The position numbers and the translations under genes are program-made. From an uncultured Verrucomicrobiota bacterium (GTDB taxonomy: Bacteria > Verrucomicrobiota > Kiritimatiellia > CAIQIC01 > Lenti-01), in contig CALMNW010000076.1 in NCBI GenBank assembly GCA_937872095.1, forward strand, positions 1-64,000: DNA of 64,000 nucleotides, in the 5' to 3' direction. The first letter of the stretch is position 1. Each line of letters opens with the position of its first letter. Below are positions 44,300 through 54,090 of this stretch, piece by piece. The notes beneath the pieces were generated by a model. It had not been told where the DNA came from, did no database searches, and saw only the letters and a program-made list of their open reading frames with translations.

Positions 44300-44809
44300 T
44301 TATTGGCGCGGGCCGTCCGCCGGTTCGACGTTTTTCGCCATCCGCCAGTCGTCCATGACGAAGCCGCCGCCGATGTCGGTCACGAGCGTCCCCGTCTTGC
44401 GGAAGCCCCGTCGCTCGTAGAAGGCGATGGACCCCGCATTGTTCCGGTTCACCGTCAGCCACAGCTCGCCGCCGCCCAGCGCCGCGCATCGGGCTTCCGC
44501 GAACGCCGCCATTTCCCGGCCCAGACCCGTCCCGCGCCGTTCCGCCCGCACGTAGATCTTGCTGAGAAACAGACTTTTCTTCGCCGGGTCCGGCACCAGC
44601 GCCAGATAACCCGCGTCGCGCGCCAGGTAGTATTCGTAGCCCTCCGCCGCGATTTGCCGCGCGATCGCCTCCGGACTCTGGAACTTATCCAGCATGTAGG
44701 CGACCTGGGCTGGTCCGATGATCGGAACGTAGTGCTCCGTCCAGGTTTCCCGCGCCAAGGCCGCGACCGCCGCGATCTGCTCCGGACTCTCCACCCGCTT
44801 CAGTTCCAT
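44300..44809 (-). CDS. GNAT family N-acetyltransferase
   Basis: A 169-residue acetyl-CoA-dependent acetyltransferase. The acetyl-CoA loop is [14 protein letters not shown], and the C-terminal beta-bulge reads [17 protein letters not shown]. The substrate is unknown. It is divergent from znuA and 95 nt upstream of the SDR gene on the same strand, so it may be read as the first gene of that unit. Confidence 0.9.
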   Translation of the reverse strand: MELKRVESPEQIAAVAALARETWTEHYVPIIGPAQVAYMLDKFQSPEAIARQIAAEGYEYYLARDAGYLALVPDPAKKSLFLSKIYVRAERRGTGLGREMAAFAEARCAALGGGELWLTVNRNNAGSIAFYERRGFRKTGTLVTDIGGGFVMDDWRMAKNVEPADGPRQ

Positions 44810-44892
44810 GCCTCGCCTATAATCCCGCCGCATCCCGGAGGCAATCCCAAATCCCTGTTGCCATCCCCCGGCCCTCCGATTATCTTGCCGCC

Positions 44893-45840
44893 ATGTTGCG
44901 CATCTTTTCCATCGCCGGTTTGTCCCTTTTCCTCGCCATCCTTCCCGCGCGCGCCGAGAACGGAGCCAAACCCGTCGTTCTCGCCACGCTTTTCCCCATC
45001 GTCGATTTCGCGCGGGACGTCGCCGGCGATTTCGCCGAAATCGTTTCTTTTCTCCCGCCCGGCGCCGAGGCGCATTCCTACGCGCCCACGCCCGCGGACA
45101 TGATGCGGCTGTCTTCCGCCCGCCTGTTCCTGTATCTGTCCGACGACATGGAGATCTGGGTGCCCGGCCTCGTCGCCGAGGCTCCGGCCGCGCTGCTCGT
45201 CCGCGCCGTCGCGCCGGAAACCTCCGCCGCTTTCGGCGCCGGATCCGCGGAGTCCGGACACGCTGCCGAAGAACACGTCCACATCGACGGCCACGCACAT
45301 CTCGGACGCGATCCGCACGTCTGGCTCGACCCGCTCCGGGCGCAGGCCATGGTCGATCGCATCGCCGACGCCCTCGCCGAAGCGGATCCGCCCCATGCCG
45401 ACGCCTACCGCGCCAACGCCGTCGCCTTGCAAAACCGGCTCATGGACCTGCACAACGAAATCTTCGCCGCCTTGGCGGATTGCCAGACCCGCGTCGTCGT
45501 TTGCGGCGGCCATTTCGCCTTCGGCCACTTCGCCGAACGCTACGGCCTGCGCCACCTCTCCCCCTACGCCGGTTTCTCCCCCAACGCCCAGCCTTCTCCC
45601 CGCGCCCTCGCCGAACTCGTCCGCACCATGCGCGCGCTGGACGTTTCCGCCCTCTTCTACGAGGAAATCCTCGACCCCAAGCTCGCCCGCGTCCTCGCCG
45701 ACGAAACCGGCGCGCAGCTGCTGCCCCTCCATTCCATGCACAACGTGACGAAAGAAGACGTCGCCGCCGGCGCCACCTACTTCACCCTCATGCGCCGCAA
45801 TCTCGACAATCTCCGGAAGGGACTCGGCTGCGGCCCATGA
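44893..45840 (+). CDS. znuA: metal ABC transporter substrate-binding protein (ZnuA-like)
   Basis: A 315-residue periplasmic binding protein of cluster A-I: signal peptide (MLRIFSIAGLSLFLAILPARA), LATLFPIVDFARDVAGD, GAEAHSYAPTPADMM, DPHVWLDPL and VVCGGHFAFGHFAERYG. A His-rich loop (HAAEEHVHIDGHAH) precedes the DPHVWLDP motif, as in zinc-specific members. It is followed by the ATPase with a 4-nt ATGA overlap. A TATCTT box lies 6 nt before the ATG. Confidence 0.92.
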   Translation: MLRIFSIAGLSLFLAILPARAENGAKPVVLATLFPIVDFARDVAGDFAEIVSFLPPGAEAHSYAPTPADMMRLSSARLFLYLSDDMEIWVPGLVAEAPAALLVRAVAPETSAAFGAGSAESGHAAEEHVHIDGHAHLGRDPHVWLDPLRAQAMVDRIADALAEADPPHADAYRANAVALQNRLMDLHNEIFAALADCQTRVVVCGGHFAFGHFAERYGLRHLSPYAGFSPNAQPSPRALAELVRTMRALDVSALFYEEILDPKLARVLADETGAQLLPLHSMHNVTKEDVAAGATYFTLMRRNLDNLRKGLGCGP

Positions 45841-46613
45841 CGATCCTCCGCGCAACCCGGCTTTCCGCCGGCTATGGCGCCCTCCCCGCCATCGACGCCG
45901 TCGATTTCGCCGTCGAGCCCGGCGACTACGTCGGCATCGTCGGCCCCAACGGCAGCGGCAAAACCACGCTCCTGCGCGCGCTGCTCGGCTTGCTCCCCGC
46001 GCAGGCCGGCGCGGTCGAGCTCTGGGGAACCCCGCTCGCCGCCTTCCGCGACTGGCGCAAAATCGGCTATCTGCCCCAGTCCGCCCAGCTGCCCTTCCGC
46101 CGCTTCCCCGCCGACGTCCGCGAAGTCGTCGCCTCCGGCCGCCTGGCCCATCTGCGCTTTCCCAAACGCCTCGCCGCCGGCGATCGCGCCGCCGTCGAAC
46201 GCGCCCTCGACCTGCTCGAGCTCGGGCCCCTCGCCCACCGCATGATCGGCGAATTGTCCGGCGGCCAGTTCCAGCGCGTTTGCCTCGCCCGCGCCCTCGC
46301 CGCCGAACCCGAGCTGCTGATCCTCGACGAACCGACCTCCGCGCTCGACCCCGCCTTTCGCGAGCGGTTCTACGAGCTCCTCGCGCGCCTCAACCGCGAA
46401 CGGAAAACCGCCGTCCTGCTCGTCACCCACGACAGCGCCACCGTCGGCGCCTACGCCTCGCGCCTCGTCTACATCGACCAGAAGATCGTCTTCGACGGCA
46501 CGTTCGACGACTTTTGCCATTCCCCGCGCATGACCGCCTACTTCGGCGCCGCCGCGCAGCACGTCCTCTGCGGCCGGCACGTCCATGCCCACGTCCAGGA
46601 GGCGGCGCCATGA
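45837..46613 (+). CDS. znuC: metal ABC transporter ATP-binding protein
   Basis: A 258-residue ABC ATPase: Walker A GPNGSGKTTLLRAL, Q-loop near YLPQSAQ, signature LSGGQFQRVCLARAL, Walker B LLILDEPTSALD and H-loop THD. The C-terminus is His-rich (HVLCGRHVHAHVQ). It overlaps both neighbours by ATGA, forming a complete znuACB operon for zinc or manganese uptake. Confidence 0.93.
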   Translation: MTILRATRLSAGYGALPAIDAVDFAVEPGDYVGIVGPNGSGKTTLLRALLGLLPAQAGAVELWGTPLAAFRDWRKIGYLPQSAQLPFRRFPADVREVVASGRLAHLRFPKRLAAGDRAAVERALDLLELGPLAHRMIGELSGGQFQRVCLARALAAEPELLILDEPTSALDPAFRERFYELLARLNRERKTAVLLVTHDSATVGAYASRLVYIDQKIVFDGTFDDFCHSPRMTAYFGAAAQHVLCGRHVHAHVQEAAP

Positions 46614-47416
46614 GCCTTTTCCTCGACGCCCTCCGGATGGGGTTCCTGCAGCGCGCGCTGCTGGCCGGCACCTGCATCGCCGTCGGCTGCGCGTGCCTCG
46701 GCGTATTCATGGTCCTGCGCCGGCAGGCGATGATCGGCGACGGCCTCGCGCACTTTACTTTCGCCGCCGTCGGGCTCGGGCTCTTCCTCGGCGCGGCCCC
46801 CCTCGCCGTGGCCGCGCCGCTCGTCGTCGCCGCGTCGCTTCTGATCCTGCGCCTGCCCGAAAAAACGGCGCTCCTCGGCGATGCCGCCATCGGGATGATT
46901 TCCGCCCTCGGTCTCGCCGGCGGCATCCTGCTGGCCAGCCTCGGACACGGCTTCAACGTCGACCTCTTTTCCTACCTGTTCGGCGACATCCTCGCCGTCT
47001 CGCGGGCCGAAGCCGTTTGCGCCGTCCTCGCCTCGCTCGGCATCGTCGTTCTCGTCGCGCTGAACTACCACGATCTCTTCGCCCTTACCTTCGATCCCGC
47101 GCACGCCCGCGTTTCCGGGGTGCGGCCCGAGCGCCTCACGCGGCTGATGGCCGTTCTCGTCGCCCTCGTCGTCGTGCTGGGCGTGCGCGTCGTCGGCACG
47201 TTGCTCATTTCGGGTCTCCTCGTCTTCCCGGCCGCCACGGCCTTGCAGATTGCCCGCCGCTTCCGCTCCGCCCTGTGGATCGCCGCCCTCGTCGCCGCCG
47301 CCAGCGTCGGGCTCGGCATCGCGCTCGCCTTCGTCTTCGATCTTCCCGCCGGCGCCTCGATCATTCTCCTCAACGCCCTCTTCTTCGCCGCCGCCCTCCT
47401 GCGTCCTCGACGCTAA
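46610..47416 (+). CDS. znuB: metal ABC transporter permease
   Basis: A 268-residue ABC-3 family permease with about 8 transmembrane helices, including GVFMVLRRQAMIGDGLAHFTF near the N-terminus and VVGTLLISGLLVFPAATALQ in the second half. It completes the transporter encoded with the two upstream genes. Confidence 0.93.
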   Translation: MSLFLDALRMGFLQRALLAGTCIAVGCACLGVFMVLRRQAMIGDGLAHFTFAAVGLGLFLGAAPLAVAAPLVVAASLLILRLPEKTALLGDAAIGMISALGLAGGILLASLGHGFNVDLFSYLFGDILAVSRAEAVCAVLASLGIVVLVALNYHDLFALTFDPAHARVSGVRPERLTRLMAVLVALVVVLGVRVVGTLLISGLLVFPAATALQIARRFRSALWIAALVAAASVGLGIALAFVFDLPAGASIILLNALFFAAALLRPRR

Positions 47417-47511
47417 GTCCCCGCGCTTTAACGCTTTCTTCATTTCCCTTCGCCGGCCGCTTGGGCTACTCTCCCCCGTACCGGTCGCGAGCACCCCTCA
47501 TAGGAGATTCG

Positions 47512-49083
47512 ATGAAAACAACTGGACTTATTCTCTGCCTGGCCTTCGCCGCCGTTTCCGCCGCTTCCGCCGCCGAACTCCTCTGGGACGATTTCGATGC
47601 CGCGCCGACCGGTTCCGTCGCCAACCTCCCCGGCTGGACCCGCGCCGACTGGCTCGGTACGACGACCGGCAACATCGTTTCCGCCGGGGCTTATTTTTCC
47701 CCTTCCAACACCATCGAACTGCCCTGGAATGCCAACGGCTCCGCCGCCGTCTACACCAATTTCTCCGCCACCTACGGCACCGCCCAACACCCGGTCGTCC
47801 GCTTTTCCGCCAAGCTCGAAACGGGCAACACCAACATCTTTTTCCGGATCGGATTGCGCAATTCCGGCACCGGCAGCACCCTTTCCCTGCAAGGCAGCAA
47901 CGGCTACGCCTCCCTTGGCTTCCAATACCATGACGGCGCGTTCGTTCCGCTCGTCCTCTCCCGCTTCGCCGACGCGACGTTCTTCTACAACCGCAGCAAC
48001 GGCCAGTACCGCCTCGATTACAACACCACCAATATCCTCCCCTGGTCCGATTCCGACGTCTACCCCTTCGTCCAAACCCAGTTCAATCAGTTCGTCGCCA
48101 TGCGCCTGCTCAACACGGCCCAAACCACCGGGCGATTGTTCATCGACGACGTCTCCGTCGAAACCTTCCCGCCCCACGTCTGGGCCTGGTGGCGCTGCAC
48201 CGCGGAATCCTACGGCCATTTCGTCGAACAAGTCGGCGCCTTCAAGCCCACCCTCCGCGTCGGCTACGCGGACTCCGTCCGCGCCGGATCCGCCGATACC
48301 GTTTGGGACGGCACCGGCGATTTCCGCAATGCCGGCGCCACCCGCCAGCTCGTCGCCGGCCCCGGCGACGCCGCGCGGGCCCTGCCCGCCGTCACCAACT
48401 GGACTCTCGAAGCCGTCGTCCGCATGGATCCCGCCGCCGGCAACACGGCCTTGTTCGATTGGGGCACCGATCTCGGCTTCAACGCCACCGGCGCCTGGAT
48501 CCAAATCGGCTACAGTACCAACGGCTACGTCTTCGCCAACCTCCGCGACACCCAGCAGGGCGACGTCACGTACGCCACCGTCGCCTTCCGCTACTTCGTC
48601 CCCAACGGTCGCTGGCAGCACCTCGCCCTCGTCAAAAGCAACGCCGCCGTCGCCCTCTACGTCGACTACCAGCTCGTCACCAACCGCATCCTGGTCGGCA
48701 CGGCCGACGGCGCGTACGCCTTCCCCGTCGCCGCCCATGCCGCGATCGGCCGCACTCTCAACGGCGGCAATACCAGCGAAGCAAACACCCGGTTCGACGA
48801 AGTCCGCTTCTCGACCAAGAATCTGGCCCTCTCCGAATTCCTCCAGCCCGGACCGCCCCTGATCGTGGCGGCCACCAACTCGGCCCTGCCGAATCCGTGG
48901 GAACTGACGATGAAGGGCATCCTCGGCAAGACCTACCACGTGGAAACCAGCGCTTCCTGCGGCGCCGACGCCGCCTGGCAGCCCGTGCCCGGCAGCGCGT
49001 TCGTCGCGAACTACACCTTCAATTTCGTCGACGTCTCCTCCCTCCCCCGGACCAACTTCGTCCGCCTCGTCCGCGAAGATTAG
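47512..49083 (+). CDS. exported LamG/concanavalin-fold protein
   Basis: Protein of 523 residues with a signal peptide (MKTTGLILCLAFAAVSAASA). An N-terminal carbohydrate-binding-like jelly roll (about 21-225) is followed by a LamG-type domain (about 240-440: TNWTLEAVVRMDPAAGN, RWQHLALVKSNAAVALYVD, NTRFDEVRFSTKNLALSEF) and the short C-terminal module (KTYHVETSASCGADAAWQPV...FVRLVRED) shared with other exported proteins in the window. Adhesion or glycan binding at the cell surface is likely. TACTCT (47467-47472) and AGGAG precede the start. Confidence 0.8.
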   Translation: MKTTGLILCLAFAAVSAASAAELLWDDFDAAPTGSVANLPGWTRADWLGTTTGNIVSAGAYFSPSNTIELPWNANGSAAVYTNFSATYGTAQHPVVRFSAKLETGNTNIFFRIGLRNSGTGSTLSLQGSNGYASLGFQYHDGAFVPLVLSRFADATFFYNRSNGQYRLDYNTTNILPWSDSDVYPFVQTQFNQFVAMRLLNTAQTTGRLFIDDVSVETFPPHVWAWWRCTAESYGHFVEQVGAFKPTLRVGYADSVRAGSADTVWDGTGDFRNAGATRQLVAGPGDAARALPAVTNWTLEAVVRMDPAAGNTALFDWGTDLGFNATGAWIQIGYSTNGYVFANLRDTQQGDVTYATVAFRYFVPNGRWQHLALVKSNAAVALYVDYQLVTNRILVGTADGAYAFPVAAHAAIGRTLNGGNTSEANTRFDEVRFSTKNLALSEFLQPGPPLIVAATNSALPNPWELTMKGILGKTYHVETSASCGADAAWQPVPGSAFVANYTFNFVDVSSLPRTNFVRLVRED

Positions 49084-49149
49084 CATCCGCGCCGGGGAAC
49101 CACGGCGTTTTGCTTGCTTCGCGGCCCCGCCCTGCCCTATTTTCCCCCC

Positions 49150-51690
49150 GTGAACCGGCTTTTCGCCCCATCCCGCTTCGGTTTTGCCGGCGGCCTGCTG
49201 CTGGCCGGCCTGCTGCTGTGGGCCGTGGCCGCGTGGCCGCTGCCGCGCCTGTTCGGCCAGGCGATCCCCTACACGAATCTGCGCACGGAACCGCAGGACG
49301 TCCGGCCCATCGCGTCGGGCGACCACCTGCAGCTGCTCTACCATTTCTGGCTCGGGCTCGACGCGCTGGCCGGCCATTCGCCGGCGGGCTACAACGTCTA
49401 CGAGTTCAATCTGGGCGACGACGGCGAGCGCCTGCAGCCCGATCTGTACTACCTGCCGTTTTCGCTGGTCTACGCGGCGGTCGCGCCGCTCGCCGGCCAC
49501 GCGGCGGGCTGGAACGCGGCGGGGCTGGCGTCGGTGCTGCTCGGCGTGCTGGCGCTCGGTTTGCTCGCGCGGCGGTTCGCGGGCTCGTGGCCGGCGGCGG
49601 CGCTGGCGACTTTGGTCGCGGCGACGTTTCCGTACCGCTGGATCACGCTGTTCACGGGGTCGCCCACCGGCTTCGCCATGGCGTTTCCGCCGCTGCTGTT
49701 CTACGGCATCGACCGCGCCATCCGCGACCGGTCGATCGCCGGCGGAGGACTGGCGGGCCTCGCGTTGTTTTTCTCCTACACGACGGATCTGCACGTGTTC
49801 TATTTCTCGGCGCTGGCATCGCCGTTCTTCGCGCTGCTGTCCTTCGCCCTCGCCGCGCGGCCGCCGCGCGAATGGCCCGGCGAAGTCCGCCGGCTCGTCG
49901 TTCCGCTCCTGCCGTTCGTCCTGCTCGCCCTCGCCGCCGTCGGCGTCAGCCGGCTGATGAGCCGGCATTTGGCGGACTCCGTCATGGCCGGCGGACGGAC
50001 GCTTTCCGAGGTCTGCCAGTATTCCCCGCCCGCCATCGGGCTCGTTTCTTCCGAAAACCTCGGCATGGCCAACCACGTCTTTTTCGGGACGGCGCTGTTC
50101 GCGCTGCTCGGTACGGCGCTCGTCGCGTGGACGGCGTCTCTCTTCCGACGCGGTGCGGGCGAACGACCGAGACGGACTGAAATCGCCGTCGTAGCCGCGC
50201 TGGCGGCCGCGGTGGCGGGCGTCATCCTGCTCGCGCTGGGCGCCCATGCGCCCTGGAGCGGGCTACCCATCCGCGCCGCGCGCCGGCTGGTGCCGCAGTA
50301 CACGATGATCCGGCAGACGGTGAAGATCTACTGCCTCATGCCCGCGTTGCTGGCGCCGCTGCTGGCTTTGCTCTTCGGCGAAATCATCCGCGCCGACGGA
50401 CGATCCGCGTTCCGCCGCGGGGCGGCGGGCCTGCTTGCCGCGCTGGTTTCGTGGACGCTCTTCCAGGCCCTCGCCCAGACGCTGCCGGGTTTCTGCCGCC
50501 TGCCGCGCGCCAATGCCGCCTATGCGGCCGTCGCCGCGGACGACAAGGCCAACGCGGGCCGGCCGGCCCACGCGCTGGCGCTGCCGCTCTGGCCGGGCTC
50601 CTCCCATTGGACCAGCATCTACGAATACGACGTCATGCTGTCGCGGGTCCGCCTCGTCAACGGCTATGCCCCCGCCGTTCCCGCCGGCTACTTCGAGAAC
50701 GTCTTCCAGAAGTACGAGTCGCTCAACCAAGGCTACGCCACCGACGAGCAGCTCGACGCGCTGCTGGCGCTGGGCGTGCGCCATCTGATCCTGCACGCGA
50801 ACGCGTTTCCCGAACAGGTTTCCCCGTTCCCGCCGGCCGCCGCGCTGCGCGCCCTGACCGGGCATCCGCGCCTCGCGCTCTTGGCCGACGACGGCCAGAC
50901 GTTCGCGTTCCGCATCCTGCCCAAGCATCCCGTCGAGCACGTGCCCCACGCCAACTGGGACGTCGGCCTTTATGCCGCCGCGCGCCAATGGAGCTGGGAT
51001 CCGCCGCTCGAAGTGCCCAACGGGCAAACCGCGCGCCTCCTGCTGCGCGCGCCCGTCTTCCCGGCCCCCGGCCTCCGGTATCTGCTGCGCCTGGGCGAGA
51101 CGTCCACGCAGCCGCTGCTGATTCCTCCGGGCGACGGGGAAATCGCCAGCGTCACGCATCCCGTCGCGGGCTTGCCGGATTGGCTGCAGGCCGATCTGCC
51201 CGGCAAACTGGGCGGAAACGTGTCCGCCATTTCCGGCCCGGTGGTTCTCGAACACGCCTTGCTGACCGCCGGCGAACTGCCGGCGCCCGGCGCGGACGGC
51301 GCCCTGCGCGTCGCGCCGGCGCTCTTGTTCCATCTCGGCCATTCCGCGCCCGGCCAAGATGCCGTCTCGTTCGATCCCGAAACCGTTCCGGGCGGGCGCG
51401 TGCTCTACGGCCCCGACCTGCCGTTCCCGCCCGGCATCTACGACGTGGCGGTGGCCTATTCCGCCGCCGATTCCGAATCGCCCGGCATTTTCCGCGTGCT
51501 CGCCCTGCCCGGCGACCAGGTCCTCGCCGAAGCCCAGTTGCCGCCCGGGCAGACCGAATACGTCTTTCCCGCCCTGGCGGTCGGCGACGCGCCGCTGCGC
51601 TTCGAATTCCATTACGCCGCGCAGGCGCCCGCCGCGTTGCGCGGCATCCGCCTGGCGCCGGCGACCCTCCGCCTCGCGCCCGTCCGCTGA
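49150..51690 (+). CDS. large polytopic membrane protein, GT-C-like
   Basis: An 846-residue protein with about 11-12 N-terminal transmembrane helices and a C-terminal soluble beta-rich region of about 300 residues. The first loop is acidic with polar residues (TEPQDVRPIASGDHLQLLYHFW), in the style of GT-C or YfhO-type glycosyltransferases. No definite family can be named. GTG 49150 (VNRLFAPSRFGF) is preferred to an upstream TTG at 49114 because TATTTT (49139-49144) lies 5 nt before it. Confidence 0.65.
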   Translation: MNRLFAPSRFGFAGGLLLAGLLLWAVAAWPLPRLFGQAIPYTNLRTEPQDVRPIASGDHLQLLYHFWLGLDALAGHSPAGYNVYEFNLGDDGERLQPDLYYLPFSLVYAAVAPLAGHAAGWNAAGLASVLLGVLALGLLARRFAGSWPAAALATLVAATFPYRWITLFTGSPTGFAMAFPPLLFYGIDRAIRDRSIAGGGLAGLALFFSYTTDLHVFYFSALASPFFALLSFALAARPPREWPGEVRRLVVPLLPFVLLALAAVGVSRLMSRHLADSVMAGGRTLSEVCQYSPPAIGLVSSENLGMANHVFFGTALFALLGTALVAWTASLFRRGAGERPRRTEIAVVAALAAAVAGVILLALGAHAPWSGLPIRAARRLVPQYTMIRQTVKIYCLMPALLAPLLALLFGEIIRADGRSAFRRGAAGLLAALVSWTLFQALAQTLPGFCRLPRANAAYAAVAADDKANAGRPAHALALPLWPGSSHWTSIYEYDVMLSRVRLVNGYAPAVPAGYFENVFQKYESLNQGYATDEQLDALLALGVRHLILHANAFPEQVSPFPPAAALRALTGHPRLALLADDGQTFAFRILPKHPVEHVPHANWDVGLYAAARQWSWDPPLEVPNGQTARLLLRAPVFPAPGLRYLLRLGETSTQPLLIPPGDGEIASVTHPVAGLPDWLQADLPGKLGGNVSAISGPVVLEHALLTAGELPAPGADGALRVAPALLFHLGHSAPGQDAVSFDPETVPGGRVLYGPDLPFPPGIYDVAVAYSAADSESPGIFRVLALPGDQVLAEAQLPPGQTEYVFPALAVGDAPLRFEFHYAAQAPAALRGIRLAPATLRLAPVR

Positions 51691-51741
51691 CCGGCCGCGA
51701 TTCGGTTTGCCCTCCCGCGCCCCCCGCCGTACACTTTTTCC

Positions 51742-51966
51742 ATGATCACGAAAATCTACTGGATCGCCCGGATCGCCGCCTACGTCGCCTGCCTCGCCGG
51801 CATCTTCACGTATCTGTACCACCAGCCCGACGCCGATCCTGCCGTCCGCAACGTCGGCCGGGGATTCGTCGGCGCCGGATTCGTCGCCTTTTTCATTTCC
51901 TACGCCATCCGCGCCTGGCTGCGGTTCGGCGGCGGACGCAAAACCGACGGGGAGGAAACGCCATGA
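51742..51966 (+). CDS. small two-helix membrane protein
   Basis: A 74-residue protein that I do not recognise, with two hydrophobic helices (WIARIAAYVACLAGIFTYL and FVGAGFVAFFISYAIRAWL) and a charged tail. Its stop overlaps the ATG of the ferritin-like gene (ATGA). A TACACT box lies 6 nt before the ATG and no Shine-Dalgarno is visible. Confidence 0.65.
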   Translation: MITKIYWIARIAAYVACLAGIFTYLYHQPDADPAVRNVGRGFVGAGFVAFFISYAIRAWLRFGGGRKTDGEETP

Positions 51967-52163
51967 ATCCCGCCGCGCTCAAAACGCCGGACCAGATCCT
52001 GGCGGCCGCCCTCGAAAAGGAAAACGCCGCCCGCAGCTTCTACGCCGAACTCGCCGACCAGTGCCGCGTCGATTTCGTGAAAGAACTTCTCCTGCATCTC
52101 CAGGTCGAAGAAGAAAAGCACGCCGCCCTGATCCGCAAGATGATCGCCCGCCTCGGGACATGA
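51963..52163 (+). CDS. two-helix ferritin-like (rubrerythrin-type) protein
   Basis: A 66-residue protein, half of a four-helix ferritin-like bundle. Helix A holds ALEKENAARSFYAELA and helix B holds LQVEEEKHAALIRKMI, which give the E and ExxH ligands of a diiron site. Short members of this type can dimerise to build the full site. It is coupled by ATGA to both the upstream membrane protein and the downstream SGNH hydrolase gene. Confidence 0.75.
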   Translation: MNPAALKTPDQILAAALEKENAARSFYAELADQCRVDFVKELLLHLQVEEEKHAALIRKMIARLGT

Positions 52164-53242
52164 ACCGATCGCTTGCCATGCTGCTCGCCCTGCCGCTCGC
52201 GACCGCTGCCGCCTTCGCCCAAACGCCCGTCCGGGTGGCTTGCGTCGGCGACAGCATCACCTACGGCGACAAGCTGGACGATCGCGAGAACCAATGCTAT
52301 CCCGCCGTGCTGGCGCGCCTGGCGAACGGCCGGCTGGCCGTCGGCAATTTCGGCGTCAACGGCGCCACCGCCTTGGCGACGCCCTTCCGGACCTGGACCG
52401 ACACCTTGGCTTGCCGCGCCGCGCTGGAATTCAAACCCGACGTCGCCGTGATCCTGCTCGGCATCAACGATTTTCTCGGTTTTTACGACCAGATCGACGG
52501 CTATCCCGGCGCCTTGCGAGGCGTCGTCGGCCGTTTCCAGACCTTGCCATCCGCGCCGCGGTTATTTCTGTGCACCCTGATCCCGCTCGCGCCCGAGGCC
52601 CAGGCGGCGGATGCCAACCGCCGCATCCGCGACACCATGAATACCGCCATCCGCGCCGTCGCCGCGAAAACGGGCGCGACCGTCATCGACCTCGCTGCCG
52701 TTTTTCCCGCCCAATTGGAATGGCTGCCGGACGGCCTGCATCCCAGTCCCGCGGGCGCCGAACTCATCGCCCGCACGGTGCTGGCCGCCCTGGACGCCCC
52801 GGCGGCGCCGCGCATCCAGGCCGCCCCCGTCGCCGGGCCGGTCGATCTTTCCATCCGCAACGAAGCGTTCGCCGCGCGCGCGCGCGCCGAACAGTGGCTG
52901 AAAACCCAGCCGGCGGCGACGAATCTCCTGGATCCGCGCGACGCCCCGGCCGCCGCCGATCTCCTCCCGCTCCTGTCCGAAAGCGGGGCCGGCGGCGGAA
53001 CCAACCTGTTCTATTCGTATGCGGCGCTGGCCGCCGCCCTCGCGCGCGCCGGTCAGGAAACCGTCTTCCTGGCCGCGGACCGTCCCGTCGCCTGGCGCGC
53101 CGCGCTCCTCCATCGGCTTGTCCGGCTCCAGCGGATCGATGCCCGGGGCGGCGGGTACTGGACCGATCCGGAAGCGGACGGCAACGCCGTTCCGTCCACC
53201 GCCTACGCCTTGCAGGCCCTCGCCGCCGCCTTGGGCGATTGA
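52160..53242 (+). CDS. exported SGNH/GDSL hydrolase
   Basis: A 360-residue protein with a signal peptide (MNRSLAMLLALPLATAAAFA). SGNH blocks: VACVGDSITYGDKL (Ser), NFGVNGATAL (Gly), ILLGINDFLG (Asn) and DGLHPSPAG (Asp-His). After about residue 215, a separate C-terminal part ends in a segment (GGGYWTDPEADGNAVPSTAYALQAL) that looks like one repeat of the squalene-cyclase alpha-toroid type. It is probably a periplasmic esterase acting on acylated glycans. Start overlaps the ferritin gene stop (ATGA). Confidence 0.88.
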   Translation: MNRSLAMLLALPLATAAAFAQTPVRVACVGDSITYGDKLDDRENQCYPAVLARLANGRLAVGNFGVNGATALATPFRTWTDTLACRAALEFKPDVAVILLGINDFLGFYDQIDGYPGALRGVVGRFQTLPSAPRLFLCTLIPLAPEAQAADANRRIRDTMNTAIRAVAAKTGATVIDLAAVFPAQLEWLPDGLHPSPAGAELIARTVLAALDAPAAPRIQAAPVAGPVDLSIRNEAFAARARAEQWLKTQPAATNLLDPRDAPAAADLLPLLSESGAGGGTNLFYSYAALAAALARAGQETVFLAADRPVAWRAALLHRLVRLQRIDARGGGYWTDPEADGNAVPSTAYALQALAAALGD

Positions 53243-53292
53243 CCCCTTTTTTGCTGGTTTCCGCCGGTCCCCTGCGGCAGAGTTGAGGCAAC

Positions 53293-54090
53293 ATGCGTCC
53301 AGACCATTTGAAAATCTCCGCGTGCGTCACCGCCGGAAACGAAGAAGACAAGATCGCGGCGTGCCTTTCCAGCCTGGTCTGGTGCGACGAGGTCATTGTC
53401 GTGGACTCCTTCAGCCAGGACAAGACCTTCGAGATTTCGAAGCAATACACGCCCCACGTCTACCAGCACGTCTGGGAAGGCTACATCGCCCAGAAGAACT
53501 ACATCCGGTCCCTCGCCCAGCATCCCTGGATCCTGTTCGTCGATGCGGACGAAGTGGTGTCCGAAGAACTCCGCGACGAGATCGAAGCCGAGTTCGCCCG
53601 CGACCCCGGAGAGGTCGCCGGGTATCGTTTTCCCCGCATGGTCCACTATCTCGGCAAATGGATCCGCCACGGCGAATGGTATCCCGACATCAAGCTCCGC
53701 CTGTTCCGGAAAGACCGCGGCCACAGCGAAGGCCAGGAACCCCACGACCGCGTCGTCGTGGACGGGCCCGTCAAGACCCTCCATTCCCCCCTCTACCACT
53801 TCACCTACGACGATCTGGCCGACCACATCCATACCCTCAACCGGTTTTCCTCCATCTCCGCCGGGGAAAAATTCTCCCGCGGCGAAAAATTCCGCTGGAG
53901 CGATCTGTTCTTCCGCCCGCCTTTCCGGTTCTTCAAGTCCTACATCCTGAAGTTCGGCCTGCTCGACGGCCGGCAAGGCTTCATCGTGGCCCTCATGTCC
54001 TCGTTCGGCGTGTTCGTCAAATACGCCAAGCTGATGGAACTCTGGATCCAGCACCAAAAGCCCAAGCCGGCGGCCGCCGCCCATGACTGA
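53293..54090 (+). CDS. family 2 glycosyltransferase, WaaE/KdtX-like
   Basis: A 265-residue GT-A enzyme: ISACVTAGNEEDKIAACL, EVIVVDSFSQDKTFEI, ILFVDADEVVS (DxD) and HEGYRFPR-like stretch GYRFPRMVHYLGKWIRHG, followed by HDRVVVDGPVKTLHSPLYH. This is the pattern of LPS-core beta-1,4-glucosyltransferases such as WaaE. It overlaps the Kdo-kinase fusion gene by 8 nt, which supports LPS core assembly. Confidence 0.88.
   Translation: MRPDHLKISACVTAGNEEDKIAACLSSLVWCDEVIVVDSFSQDKTFEISKQYTPHVYQHVWEGYIAQKNYIRSLAQHPWILFVDADEVVSEELRDEIEAEFARDPGEVAGYRFPRMVHYLGKWIRHGEWYPDIKLRLFRKDRGHSEGQEPHDRVVVDGPVKTLHSPLYHFTYDDLADHIHTLNRFSSISAGEKFSRGEKFRWSDLFFRPPFRFFKSYILKFGLLDGRQGFIVALMSSFGVFVKYAKLMELWIQHQKPKPAAAAHD

Noticed and set aside
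44810-44892. Zur operator in front of znuA
   Set aside because: No convincing inverted repeat of the Zur type could be seen in the 83-nt spacer.
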